Shown here piece after piece: positions 18,108 through 28,624 of a stretch of 34,399 bases of DNA (positions within the stretch are counted from its first letter, which is position 1; every line of letters starts with the position of its first letter). The notes beneath the pieces are model-generated. The model was not told the origin of the DNA and ran no database searches. It was given only the letters and a program-made list of their open reading frames with translations. This stretch comes from Verrucomicrobiota bacterium. GTDB taxonomy: Bacteria > Verrucomicrobiota > Verrucomicrobiia > Opitutales > Oceanipulchritudinaceae. The translations under genes and the position numbers were made by a program. The stretch spans positions 1 to 34,399 of the forward strand of contig JAJOKB010000091.1 in assembly GCA_021208135.1 (NCBI GenBank), read 5' to 3'.

Positions 18108-21100
18108 AAATCACAAAATACCCCAAACTGACACTGACACTGCTTGCAGCGACACTGCCGACTGCTGCCGCTTATGCCCAACTTCCTTATGCGGGTTCTG
18201 GTCAAGTACATGTCGAGACCTTTAATTGGACCACAGGTGGCACACAACAAAACCTGACTTGGCAGCAAAACGTGGAGCGTCAAAGTTGGGCACGCGAAGG
18301 CACCAGTCAAATCGGTTGGTACGCATCCTTCACCAATCCGCCGACGTCATTTGCCATCACCAATGGCACCGCAAACAACGGCGGCGGCATGCTTAGTAAT
18401 TTCTTCTTCACCTCCACAGAAGAGAACCGATCTCTGGGAGGGCGGCCAACCGGAGGGGCGGGTCCGTTGATTCTTGCCTTGCGCTTGCGCAACGAAGGAT
18501 CCACCACCTTGACAGAATTCACCATTAGCTATGCACTCGCTGTCACCCAGCAACGCAACGCGGCTGTGAGCAACACAGCTACGTTTGCCTATCGTTTGGG
18601 AGGTACAGAAAGAAAACTGGCCACTGCGGTCTTCACAGCCCCCGGAGCCAGTTTCAATGCCACGACCCCATTGGTTCAGGTGTCAGCCAACGTCAATGGC
18701 TCCTTGCCCGCCAACCGCGGAACAGTCGTCGAACAAACCATCAGCGGCATTGAGTGGGAACCGGGACAGGATCTCTGGCTGCGGTGGACAGTACCCAATG
18801 TTGCGGAAGGTCCCAATGTGGGCCTGGACGATGTGGTATTTGTAGCGCGCAACCCCGCAGTGTTGATTCCACCGCCACCGGGCAATGTACGCGTGGCCCA
18901 GGTCGGTGACGATGTCATCCGCGTTCAGTGGGACGATCAATTAACCGACGAAGACGGCTATATTGTGGAAAGATCCACCCAACCTGATACTGGATTCGTG
19001 GAAGTGGCCAACCTGCCTGCCAACAGTTCGGTTTTCAACGACACGACTACGGCGGTGAACGTTACCTATTATTATCGGGTTCGCGCTCTGCGCTCCGGTC
19101 AATTGTCCGATCCCTCGACAGTTGTCTCCATCGCAAGGTTTGTCGGGCCGCCAGCGCCTCCGGTGGAAGTGAGTGTACGCGTGGTAAGTTCAGTTTCCGC
19201 GCTGATTCGCTGGCAGGACAATTCATTCAACGAAACCGGCTTTGTCATCGAACGCGCCACTGAAGGTGGTGAGTTTGTGGAAGTGGGCAGAGTCCCCAGC
19301 GGACGATTAACCTTTACCGACAGTCCGATATTGCCAGAGACACAATACACCTACCGGGTAGCTGCCTACAACATTCACGGCAACTCGATCTTCGTTGAGT
19401 TAGCTCCAGTGGTTACCCCGGCTACGCCACTGCAGTTTGGTTTCGGACCACCGCCCATCGCAGACAGCGAAATTGGCCAAATTGTCTATGTCAGTGCAAC
19501 CCATGGCGATAACACCCGCGACGGACTGACTGCGGAGACTTCTGTGCGCACCATTGAGCGTGCAGTGGATATCGCCAAACAGTTGAATGCCCAAAACATT
19601 GGAGTGAAAATATTGTTAGCTCCTGGCGTGTACCTGGAAGGCGACCCCAATCGCGACGTCGATTTTGGGGCTGTTAACTTGAATGGGTACTTTACCACAA
19701 CTGCACCTTTGGTCATCCAGGGACAGGGCTGGGAACCAGGAGTGAATACCGGCGACGTAGTGCTGACGGGTGCTGAACGCTGGACAAACTGGAGTGCAGC
19801 CGATGCCAATGGCATTCACACTGCTCCGTGGCCCTACAAGTGGGGCTTGAATCCACGCGCGCAAGCCGTTGCCCCCGACACCATCAAACGCTTTGAGTTG
19901 ATTTGGGTTTATGCAAATGGCGAATGGCGGAATTACATCCAAATGGACAACGCCAGTGATCCAAGGAATTCAAACTCTGGAGCCTGAGGACGGCTGGTTC
20001 TGGGTCAGCGAGTCGAATGAACTGATATCCATTCATCCCGCCCCCGGCGTAGATCTGACAGACCCTGATGTGAAGGTCAAAGTGACTTTGCGCAAACGAT
20101 TACTGCACCACTGGCGCCCACAAACTTCCACTTCCTTGACACCTATTGCCATTCGCAACCTGGTCGTTGAGCACGCGGGTGATTACGGCATCTATTTGCA
20201 AAATGTGAATAATGTCACTATCGAAGACATTCATTTCCGCCGCAATAAAATCGATGGCTTGAGTTTAGGAGGCGGAAACGGCATGAGGGTTTCCCGCTCC
20301 ACTTTTACTGACAACGGCGTCAGCGGTTTCAATGGATCTGGCACCAATATGTTGTTTGAAGACTTGGAAATCATGCGCAATGGCCGACTGGCAGTCTATT
20401 CCAATTATACTGGTTGGGCCAACGAAGGTTTCAAACTGGGATTTGTTAACCATGTAACGATGAAGCGCCTGTTGATGGAAGACAACTACGGCGTGCAAGC
20501 ATGGTTTGATACTGGAATTTACAACACTGAGCTGATTGATTCAGTAATCCGCGGCGGTCTTACGTCTGGTGTTTTCATCGAAAACAACAACCCCAACAAT
20601 ATTCCCGGATTGGGTGAGACTCCAACGGTGATTGTACGCAACAACGTCATTTATAACCATGTTACCAGGTCCCGTTTCTCGAACCTTGTGGCTCGAGGAA
20701 TCTCACTATCGGAGAATTACAATGCGATTATTGAGAATAATCTGATTGTGGAGAATGACCACGGAATAGCCTTGGCTGCCAACATTCGCGGCCAAAGTTT
20801 CTTCAATGTGGTTCGCCAGAACGTCATTTCTACCATTGGCGATCAGATCAACCGACTATACTATCCGCGCAATGCGTTGATTGATTGGCAGGAATTCTTG
20901 ATACGCTGGATACAGCACCAATGACAACATCTACATCAACCGACGCGAAAATGCATTTACCAATCGCGGTGGTTTGCCGATCACATTTGCCGAGTGGCAG
21001 GTGGCTCAGTTCAACAATCCGAATAACATTCGCACAACCGACCGCGCAGTGGATAGTCGATCGATACACATTATGGAGGATTATGCCGACCAAATGATGA

Positions 21101-22913
21101 TTGGTATCCGCGTTTTGCGCAGCGCGATCACAGAGGGTTCTGGCATGCAGGACGTGATTGAATTCACGCGACTGGACAGAGATGTTTCACAGCCCCTGTC
21201 TGTTGATATTCATTACGCCAGCGGACCGGGATTTGTCAGCGATGCTGATTTCTCAACCCCCTTGCCAAGCACCTTGCACTTCGGTGCTGGTGAAACAAAG
21301 TCGGTGCTCAGTTTGAATGCACTGGCTGATGGTGTGGCAGAGGGAACTGAAAGACTGGAACTGACTCTGATGCCCACAGATCCCAGGGTGCTATTGCCGA
21401 TACAGACAGTTACCGTGGAGGTCATTGATTTGGATGCACCGGACATATCACAGGTGTTCATTACCACGGCTCCTGCCTTGTGGGAAGAAGGCGATGGCCA
21501 ACAGACCATTACTTTGCAGCGGTCGGCAGTGTTGAGGAGAGTTTGACCGTCGACGTGGCTGTAGGTGGAACTGCGGTCAGGGATGTTGACTATACAGTAT
21601 CCGGTGGAACAGCTACCTTCGCTGCCGGTTCGGATACCACGACATGGACCTTGACCATACTGGATGACGACGTGCCGGAACTGGATAAAACTATCATTGT
21701 CAGTGTAGTTCCATCAGAAGCTGGAGCCTATGTACTTGGCTTCCCGAACACAGTCACTTTCACCTTGCGGGATGACGATGTCTTTACGCTGGCATCCGCA
21801 CCGGACCTGGACAATCCTTTCCTGCTATCCTTGGGTGTAGTGAATCCAGGATCCACTCCCCTCACCTTCAATCTGGCGCAATCGGATGTGTTCTACAGCG
21901 TGGACCGTTCCGACAGTGGTCGACTGGAACTGGATAACTTCGCCTTGCCGACCAATGCCTCGACGGTGACCTTCAATTGGCAGGCAGTGAACGATGATGG
22001 CATCAGTAATCCATTGCAATTGGGGTTTGATTTCCCATTTGGCGATCAGGTTTACAACACCGTGCGGGTGCACACCAACGGATTCCTCACATTCGAACCA
22101 TTGCCAAATCCATCGGGCACCTATCGGGCCCCAACCGATTTGCCAAACGCAGCCAACACGGCTCCTGCTGCGTTATTGGCACCGTTCTGGACCGACCTCG
22201 GTCTGGATGGCCAGTCATCGGTGCGTTTCGGTCGCCTGGATAATTCCACCTTTGTTGTCGAATACCGCAATGTGCCCAAATTCCCGGTACTCTTCGTCAC
22301 GCAACGGATCAATTTCCGCGTCGTTTTGCGTGCCAATGGCACTGTCTATTTCCAATACAACAGCAGCCAATTCACCGGTGGCATGCGGGCTGGTTTCCAG
22401 AACGCGGACCGCACTATTGGACAAACGCTGTTCACTACCGCCAACTCAATCACGTATCCGACCACCTTCAGGTTGACTCCGGTGGATTGGATCACTCCCG
22501 CATCCAATACACTCACGGTGCCCGCTGGCGAAACAGCTTTTGCCAACTGGTGGGTTGCTTCCTGGCTGTTGGATTATGGCGACTACGAACAAACAGTAAC
22601 TCTCGTTAATCCGAACAGTCCTGTCGGCGAGATTGAGGTCACCTTAAACCTGAACAACCGCCCCTTCTGGATGCAAGCAGGTTGGCAGGCAGACGCCGAG
22701 GGCTGGTTCTTCTCTGACTGGGCAGGGATCCTCAGCGAAGTTGCCCGTCCCTGGCATTATCATCTGGATTTCGGTTGGTTTGTCCCCTATGCATCCACCG
22801 CAACCACCGCCATGATCTGGTCTGCTGAAAACGGCTGGATCAGCCTGAATCAGGATTGGGCAGGATTTGCCTACCTGCATAATACACAGAGCTGGCACTT
22901 CATGCGCAGGTAA
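18104..22913 (+). CDS. Giant modular secreted protein: FnIII, parallel beta-helix, Calx-beta, W-rich C-terminus (four frame breaks)
   Basis: About 1600 residues after joining frames. Order: signal peptide (MKITKYPKLTLTLLAATLPT...AYA); N-terminal beta-sandwich of the kind seen in PEP-CTERM proteins (ISGIEWEPGQDLWLRW); two fibronectin type III domains (about 255-345 and 348-440, with GYIVERSTQ and GFVIERATEGG); a right-handed parallel beta-helix (about 459-940), starting IVYVSATHGDNTRDGLT with repeated N-rich turns (NLVVEHAGDYGIYLQNVNN, ENNLIVENDHGIAL); two Calx-beta domains (about 1000-1225); a NIDO-like beta region with VYNTVRVHTNGFLTFEP; a BACON-like domain; and a W-rich tail (GWFFSDWAG, PWHYHLDFGWF, QSWHFMRR). 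Breaks are near 19950-19985, 20900, 20930 and 21525. The beta-helix could be a polysaccharide lyase or binding fold; no catalytic residues were identified. It is coupled to the upstream secreted protein. Confidence 0.8.
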
Positions 22914-22951
22914 CCAAATACAGTTCTTTCAGCACTAAAGTTGCTGAACAT

Positions 22952-22988
22952 AAAAATGGGGTGGTTCAATCAGTTCCACCCCTTTTTT
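22952..22988. terminator. Bidirectional rho-independent terminator
   Basis: AAAAAT-GGGGTGG-ttcaatcagtt-CCACCCC-TTTTTT. The 7-bp GC-rich stem is flanked by an A-run on the left and a T-run on the right, so it can act for the plus-strand gene ending at 22913 and the minus-strand receptor gene ending at 23007. Confidence 0.9.
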
Positions 22989-23006
22989 GTACCCCGTTTC
23001 TTCAGG

Positions 23007-25643
23007 TTAGAAACTGTACTTCACTTCAAACCAAAACGACCGCCCGCGTTGGTATGGGTTGGCGGATGTGGCAGCGGTATTTGGAATGCTGTTGGTTAGG
23101 TTACGGATACGCAAGTTGGCATTCCATGTACCATAACGGGTTTCCGCAATCTTCCAGCCCAGATTGCTGTTGAGGCGAAAGACACCCGGATTGCGGACAT
23201 CGGTGTAAACATCATAAGTCTCACCATCGATCACAATCGTTTCATTCAGGAAAGCACTGTTATCGGCATTGCGGATAAAGGACGCCTCTATGGAGTCGAA
23301 AGGTGCGCGGTAGCGGAAATTCAAATTGGCAACCACGCGGTTTTGAAAAAACCCTCTGGTCAGATTGGCATTGATGACCATGGGCGTGGCGAAATTCTCG
23401 CGGATGAACGAGAGTTCACCAAAAGGTAATACCTGTCCGTGATAGAACACTAAATCGGCGCTGGTATCATCGGCATCGCCAACGACAGCAAAAAAGCTGT
23501 TGGCGCCTCCGTTCTCAGTGCGCGAGAAGGTGGCATTGATATCAAAAACGTATGAACGCCAGGTGCGCTGCCACTCCAAAGCCAAACTTTCGTAATTAGT
23601 GAACCCGTTATTGGTCACGCGGTACTGAGTGAAAGTTCTTTCGAACCCAGTCTCGGTAATAAAAGTATCCCGATCGGCCGTAGAGCGCACGAACTCATTG
23701 CGATTGCGACGCTGCATTACCCGCACCCTGGCCTGTCCATTGAACAGAGGAAATGTCAGGGCTGCACTCAATTCATCGCTGTAAGGAGTATCCAGATCCG
23801 CCTGACTGTAGCGAGCTGACCGATTGTGGTCGCGCAAAGTCCAGGTATCGCTGTACGTCCGCGTCTCGATAATGCTGGTAAAGTCTGGAGAAAATTCCCG
23901 CTGTATGGCAGGAATCCGCTCATACACAAACTCGTCGGGATAACTTTCACGCAATTTATAGGCAACCATGTTGCGGGAGTAATAGCGATTGACCCCGAGC
24001 GTCAGTGCCATGTTTAACGGTAGCTTGAACACCGTGGAAAAGGCGCGGACCAAAGTTATGGTTGCCGAGGAACGCATCATAGTCATAGCGCAGGCCCCAG
24101 CGCAGCGTCGTTTCCAGACGGTTCAACAAAAACACATCCTTGGAAGCTTCACCCCACAATGCAAAGGTGGTCAAATAGACATTCGCTTCATGGGCCAGAT
24201 AATCTGTGCGCTGGGTCAGAATCTGCTCGCCGGGAATGATGGTCGGGTCATTGGGATCAAATCCATCCGCCAATCTGACCCGCAGCTCGGAACCATCGGC
24301 GGAGATGAAATCGCCGAGGCGTACTCCATTGCGGGCACTGAAATTGTCTTCAGGCCTGGATCTGTAGGCACGAATGCGCGCTGCTTGCATACCCAACCGA
24401 AAATCGAAGGCATTGATCATAAAGCGCTGGGTGATGTCCAGGCCCACATCGCGCTGGGTTACATCCAAATTGCCGAATCCACCAAAATGTGCACTGCGCG
24501 CATCGTCGGGAACCCAATCGGTGCTTTCGGTGTTGAGGTAGATGAAGAAAAACGGATCTGAGGTTCGACTGGTATCACTGGTGTTCAAATAGAGACGTAC
24601 CGTAAGTTCCGAATGGTCGAAAACGTGGTCCAGTTCAATAAAAGATGAGGTGCCACCGCCTTTGAATAAATCCGTATTGAAACGCAAAAATTCCTGTTCA
24701 TACGGAGTCCACAACGTTTGAAAAGTCAGTCGGGTGTCCGCACTCACTTCCCACCGGATTTTGGCGAGATAATTTTCCCTGGTGGAAGTGGAACCACGGA
24801 TATCATCGCCAAACAGGGATTGATCGGGAGCTTTGCGCACAGTCGCAGTCGAGCGGGTGTAGGCAAACAAAGAAGTTACTGACGCCGAAAGCGGCACGTC
24901 AAAGCGCAGGTCAAACCGGTCTTGGACAAATTCCGGGCGCATGGGCATGGGATCGGTTCGATTGATATCGTTCACCTTGTATTGCGTCCACGCACTGGAT
25001 GTTCGCGAATAACTTGTGGAGAAACCGAATTTAGGCTGCGGACTACGCACCCTGAAATCGACAACCCCTCCGGTAAAACCACCGAACTCCACCGGAATAT
25101 TGCTATCATAGATAGCTGCCTGTTCCAACAAGCTGGCTTCCAGATAGATCGTCTGCGGGTGACCAATGACTTCATTGAAGTTGTTCGGGTTGCGACTGAC
25201 GGAATCCATCACGCTGTTAATACCCACCCCATTGATAATAAACTGGTTATCATACACCCGCCCCCCGGCGATACTGAATTGCGAGGGGGACAAATCCTGC
25301 ACCGTGCTGTTCGTGATACGGTCTTGATTGCCGTCGTATTGCACATTTGGCAGCGTTTCAAACAACAGATTGGGGTCACCAAATCCAGGTATGAGGACAG
25401 AGATAGCGGATTCAGTAAAAATGGTTCGACCTGAATCCACCGGATACAAAGGCAACCAATTCGCGACTGGCTACGACCCGAATGTTCACTTCGGCAGTTC
25501 GTTCCAAAAGGTTGTTGCTGCTGCTCAGTGGTTTCTTCGACCTCGGTTTCCTGCGCAAATGCCGGCGATGGTATTGCCAATAACGATGCACATAAGGACA
25601 AGCCGAGGGGCCATAGACTGGAACGATGATGACTGCTGTTCAT
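23007..25643 (-). CDS. TonB-dependent outer-membrane receptor, last gene of the ABC/DUF4857 unit (three frame breaks)
   Basis: About 878 residues. Signal peptide (MNSSHHRSSLWPLGLSLCAS...AFA), acidic Gln-rich stretch (ETEVEETTEQQQQ), then a plug domain: RTIFTESAISVLIPGFGDPN, LLFETLPNVQYDG, RVYDNQFIINGVGINSV, TIYLEASLLEQAAIYDSNIP, VEFGGFTGGVVDFRVRSP. The barrel ends RGRSFWFEVKYSF with a terminal Phe. AAAGGAA lies just upstream of ATG 25643 as a ribosome-binding site. Frame breaks are at 25510-25511, 25455-25456 and 24038-24041, each an apparent extra base in a short run; joined sequence reads LLERTAEVNIRVVASREL then PLYPVDSGRT. It starts 26 bases after the DUF4857 gene, so it is probably in the same transcript as an ABC exporter-like pair. 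The ligand is unknown. Confidence 0.92.
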
Positions 25644-25669
25644 GACAATTTCCTTTTTTGAATGCTGAA

Positions 25670-26917
25670 TCATGGCGTGCTGCGAGTGCTGTGAAACCGT
25701 GGAATACATAATGCCGCGACCGCACCCAGCCATCCAAATAATACGACCATAATCAAGGCGGGTACATCAAAACATCGAGCCCAACTGTAGCGACGACGCA
25801 CCAAAGTCAACAGGAGCGCAAGCGCCAGACCGGGAAGCCACGCCCAGGGTTTGCCAAAGCTGAAGTAGGCTCCAATGAAGTTTTGATAGGGCACCTTGAA
25901 ATCCAAAATCACTGGAAATAATCCGCGCTTGAGCGCCTGGCCAGGGCGCTCATACCATGGGGACAGGGGCTCGGAATGATGCGCCAGTTCGTTGAAGTCC
26001 CGGTCAAGCACCAGAAATTCAACATTGTCGCCATGCACTGCAGTGAATTGCAGATCCAGTAAATTGCCGCGCAGCGAGAACCGGGTAACGGTCGGATCAA
26101 AGGCACGCAAAGGGATGCGCACCGGTCAAAATTCAGGCCCCACCAGCAACCACAATTCGTTTTCCTCAGTTACTGTCAGTCCTCTGATTTCGGCATTCAA
26201 TTGTTCGCGCACCTGAATGATTAATGGACTGAGCCCGATGTCCAGGGGTTGAATAACCGGCTGCCCAAATTCTCTGCGCAAGCGAAACCACTGACCGCGA
26301 TTATCCACCAGCAGCATACCATCATCAAAGGTCTTGCGCGTGGTGGGGTTGTTGGCGAAATGGCGCACAGGGAATTCAAATCCAGCAGCCAACAGCGCAT
26401 CGGTAAACTTTTGCGTAAGAGCCGCATCCACACTATTACCACTGGGAACCAGAAAAGTAAATTGCTTGCCGGGCCGGACGAAATCCGGCGGCATTACCAA
26501 ATTCAACTCAACGTCTTTCGCTTCCAGTAGGGGTCGCATACGCACCACTTGCTCTTGAAAATCCCTGGGGGTAACCCGCAGATCCGCGCGATTGAGCAGT
26601 ATTGCCTGGCGCGTGAGCGCAACGCCATCAATGGCAGTTGGCATGCGCTCCTGCCGCATCAATAACGCATGATTGTTGATCGGGAGAATTTCCTGATATT
26701 GTTCACGCGTGTAGATTTGATTGCTGTCGATATTAACGTAAATGACGCCTCCCTCAACAGGACGCGTGGCGATTATGGCGCGTTCAACCTGGCTGTAGTT
26801 GAAGCTGGGCCCCCGATACCGCTGGGCAGCCAGTAAATCATAAAATGCGGGCATGTAGTGCGCGAGCAGGAGTGCCACCGCCAACAAAAGAAAAATGCGG
26901 GCCAGCAACCGGGTCAT
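25670..26917 (-). CDS. DUF4857-family membrane-anchored protein (in-frame stop)
   Basis: About 415 residues if an in-frame TGA at 26126-26128 is read through. An N-terminal membrane span (LARIFLLLAVALLLAHYMPAF) precedes a large extracytoplasmic part with VIYVNIDSNQIYTREQYQEI, MPTAIDGVALT, VMPPDFVRPGKQFTFL and TTRKTFDDGMLLVDNRGQWF, then RFSLRGNLLDLQFTAVHGD and a C-terminal pair of membrane spans. This matches the DUF4857 family as I know it from Bacteroidota, where VDNRNQLFHV and IYGDLFN occur at the same places. The stop falls between GPEF and PVRIPLRAFDP, in the middle of the domain and without a change of frame, so it looks like a base error (CGA to TGA is one change) or a real nonsense mutation. 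The start overlaps the permease stop (ATGA). Confidence 0.85.
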
Positions 26918-27587
26918 ACCAACCCCTTTCTAAAGCGGTAACAGGCAATAATCGGCAGACTTATCCAGGCAGCGGTCACAGGCACTATCCACAATAACGC
27001 TGGTGTGTAAGCGTGATAAAATCCATCGAGAAAGAATAACCTCACGACACCAACGAGCAGGATTAAGTAAGTAATTCTGAAGCGCCAGTTCTGTTCGAGC
27101 AATACTCCGGATGCGATGAAATAGGCGGTTACCCCCGCCAGCAACCAAGGGTCAAAATACTCAACGCAGTTCCGGCAAATTCGATAGGAAAATACCACAA
27201 ACCGACGGTCAATATCAGCACTACTGCAGGCGTCACGGCCAGCGCCAACAGCAGCACTCCGATCAACAAATGCAAAACCACCGCCTTTTCTTCATTGAGC
27301 GGCAGGTGGAGAAACAGTCGGATACGCTTATTCAATATTTCCGGTAGAAATTGCACCACGGCCAGCAACAAGCCGGTCAACACAGGCAAGTAATTATACC
27401 GCAAGAAGAAAGTGCTGCTGTTAAACACCCAACTGCCCCAGTTACTGGCTGGATCGCCCAGGCGAAAACTGTTGTGCAACCGCAGACAAACAAAAATCGC
27501 CACAGCCAGATTAGCTGCAAACAACAACCACCATACCTTGGAGGTCTTGATCCATTCCTTATAGAAAAATGCGCTGAAATGATTCAC
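26914..27587 (-). CDS. ABC transporter permease, small (one frame break)
   Basis: About 225 residues with around six membrane segments (VWWLLFAANLAVAIFVCL, NYLPVLTGLLLAVVQFLP, HLLIGVLLLALAVTPAVV, LLAGVTAYFIASGVLL, ITYLILLVGVVRLFFL, WIVPVTAAWISLPIIA). FYKEWIKTSKVWW at the N-terminus and a loop with LHLPLNEEKAVVLHLL are typical of permeases of exporter-type ABC systems. The start is GTG 27587 immediately after the ATPase stop at 27590; the frame break is near 27161-27166 (one base missing), joining GTAL to EYFDPWLL. It is translationally coupled to DUF4857 by ATGA. An apparent single reading frame that fuses it to the ATPase is a frameshift artefact. Confidence 0.82.
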
Positions 27588-27589
27588 GA

Positions 27590-28480
27590 TTAATACTTCC
27601 CTGTCATAGCAATAAACGCTTCCTCCAAAGTGACGGCAACAGTGCGTAGTTCCGTCGTTTCCACCCCTCGGCGGCGCAACCAATCCAATGCTGCTCCGGG
27701 TGTCAAAAAATCCATACAAGCGCCAGTGGTCCGGCTTGTGTTCCAGCCTCACCAATCCTTCCTTCTCAAAGGATTCAGTTAAGGGCATTGTTGTGGTAAA
27801 ACCATAGCATCGATATTGTTCGCGCAGATTTTTGGTAGGCATGTCCACCAAGACCGAACCGCGTTGATAAATCAGGCAGTCGTCAATCAAGTCTTCGAGA
27901 TCTTGAATGATGTGCGAAGTTAACAAAATGGTGCGCTTGCCATCGGCAGCAAACTCCTTGATGACGTCGATAAAGAGATGCCGATAGCCAGGGTCTAAAC
28001 CGAGCGAATAGTCATCGAAAATGATCAGATCAGGCTTTTGGGCCAACAATAAGCCGAGTGCGACTTGAGAACGCTGACCACAAGACATGCTGCTGATTCG
28101 CTGCTTGCGACTGATGTCCAGTTTAGTGATGAGGTGATGGTACACTTCAGGTTCCCAGCGCGGATAAAATCGGGCATAAAACCGTTCAATTTGATCCACA
28201 TTGAAAAAACCGTATTGGCATGGCCTTCAATCAGGTAACCAATGCGTGCCTTGACAGAAGCACTGAGGTTGTGGGACTCCTCCCCCAGCAAATAGCATGC
28301 ACCGGAAACAGGCGTTATGAAGGAGTTAAGGATGTTGATGGTGGTTGATTTACCCGCCCCATTGCGCCCCAGCAAACCGCAAATCCTTCCGGGCATCACC
28401 TTCCAACTCACCCCGCGTAATGCCGGCTTACCATCATACTCATGATAAAGATCCACACACTCTACGGCTGGTAAACTCAT
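27590..28480 (-). CDS. ABC transporter ATP-binding protein (two frame breaks)
   Basis: About 296 residues; powers the adjacent permease at the inner membrane. Walker A is GRNGAGKST (38-46). The signature is the unusual MSCGQRSQVALG rather than LSGGQ, and Walker B is LIIFDDYSLGLD, with Asp where most ABC ATPases have the catalytic Glu. The H-loop is in LLTSHIIQDLEDL. The domain between Walker A and signature (FYARFYPRWEPEVYHHLITKL) resembles the YtrB/BcrA-type exporter subfamily, where the DD form of Walker B also occurs. Breaks are at 28204-28209 (T6 on the coding strand, one base missing) and 27705-27710 (T6, one extra base), after which the tail reads LTPGAALDWLRRRGVE to TAA. ATG 28480 has AAAGGAACG just upstream. 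First gene of the four-gene unit. Confidence 0.9.
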
Positions 28481-28624
28481 CGTTCCTTTCAAGCAGGCAT
28501 GATGCCATTCACTGCAAACTGACCACACATATCGCCACCATGGTAACAAAACCACCCGCTTGTCAACCGTACCGTCTAACCAATCGGCCAATGATTCCCA
28601 GGAGGTTTGGATTCCGGGCAACCT

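Noticed and set aside
27129..28199. A single reading frame that appears to fuse an ABC ATPase to its permease
   Set aside because: An extra T in the T6 run at 27705-27710 removes the ATPase stop. In the restored frame the ATPase ends at 27590 and the permease starts at GTG 27587, as in a normal operon.
28481..28621. N-terminal extension of the ABC ATPase beginning MPGIQTSWESLADWL
   Set aside because: It has no family similarity, and MSLPAVEC at 28480 has a good AAAGGAA ribosome-binding site and the usual N-terminus.
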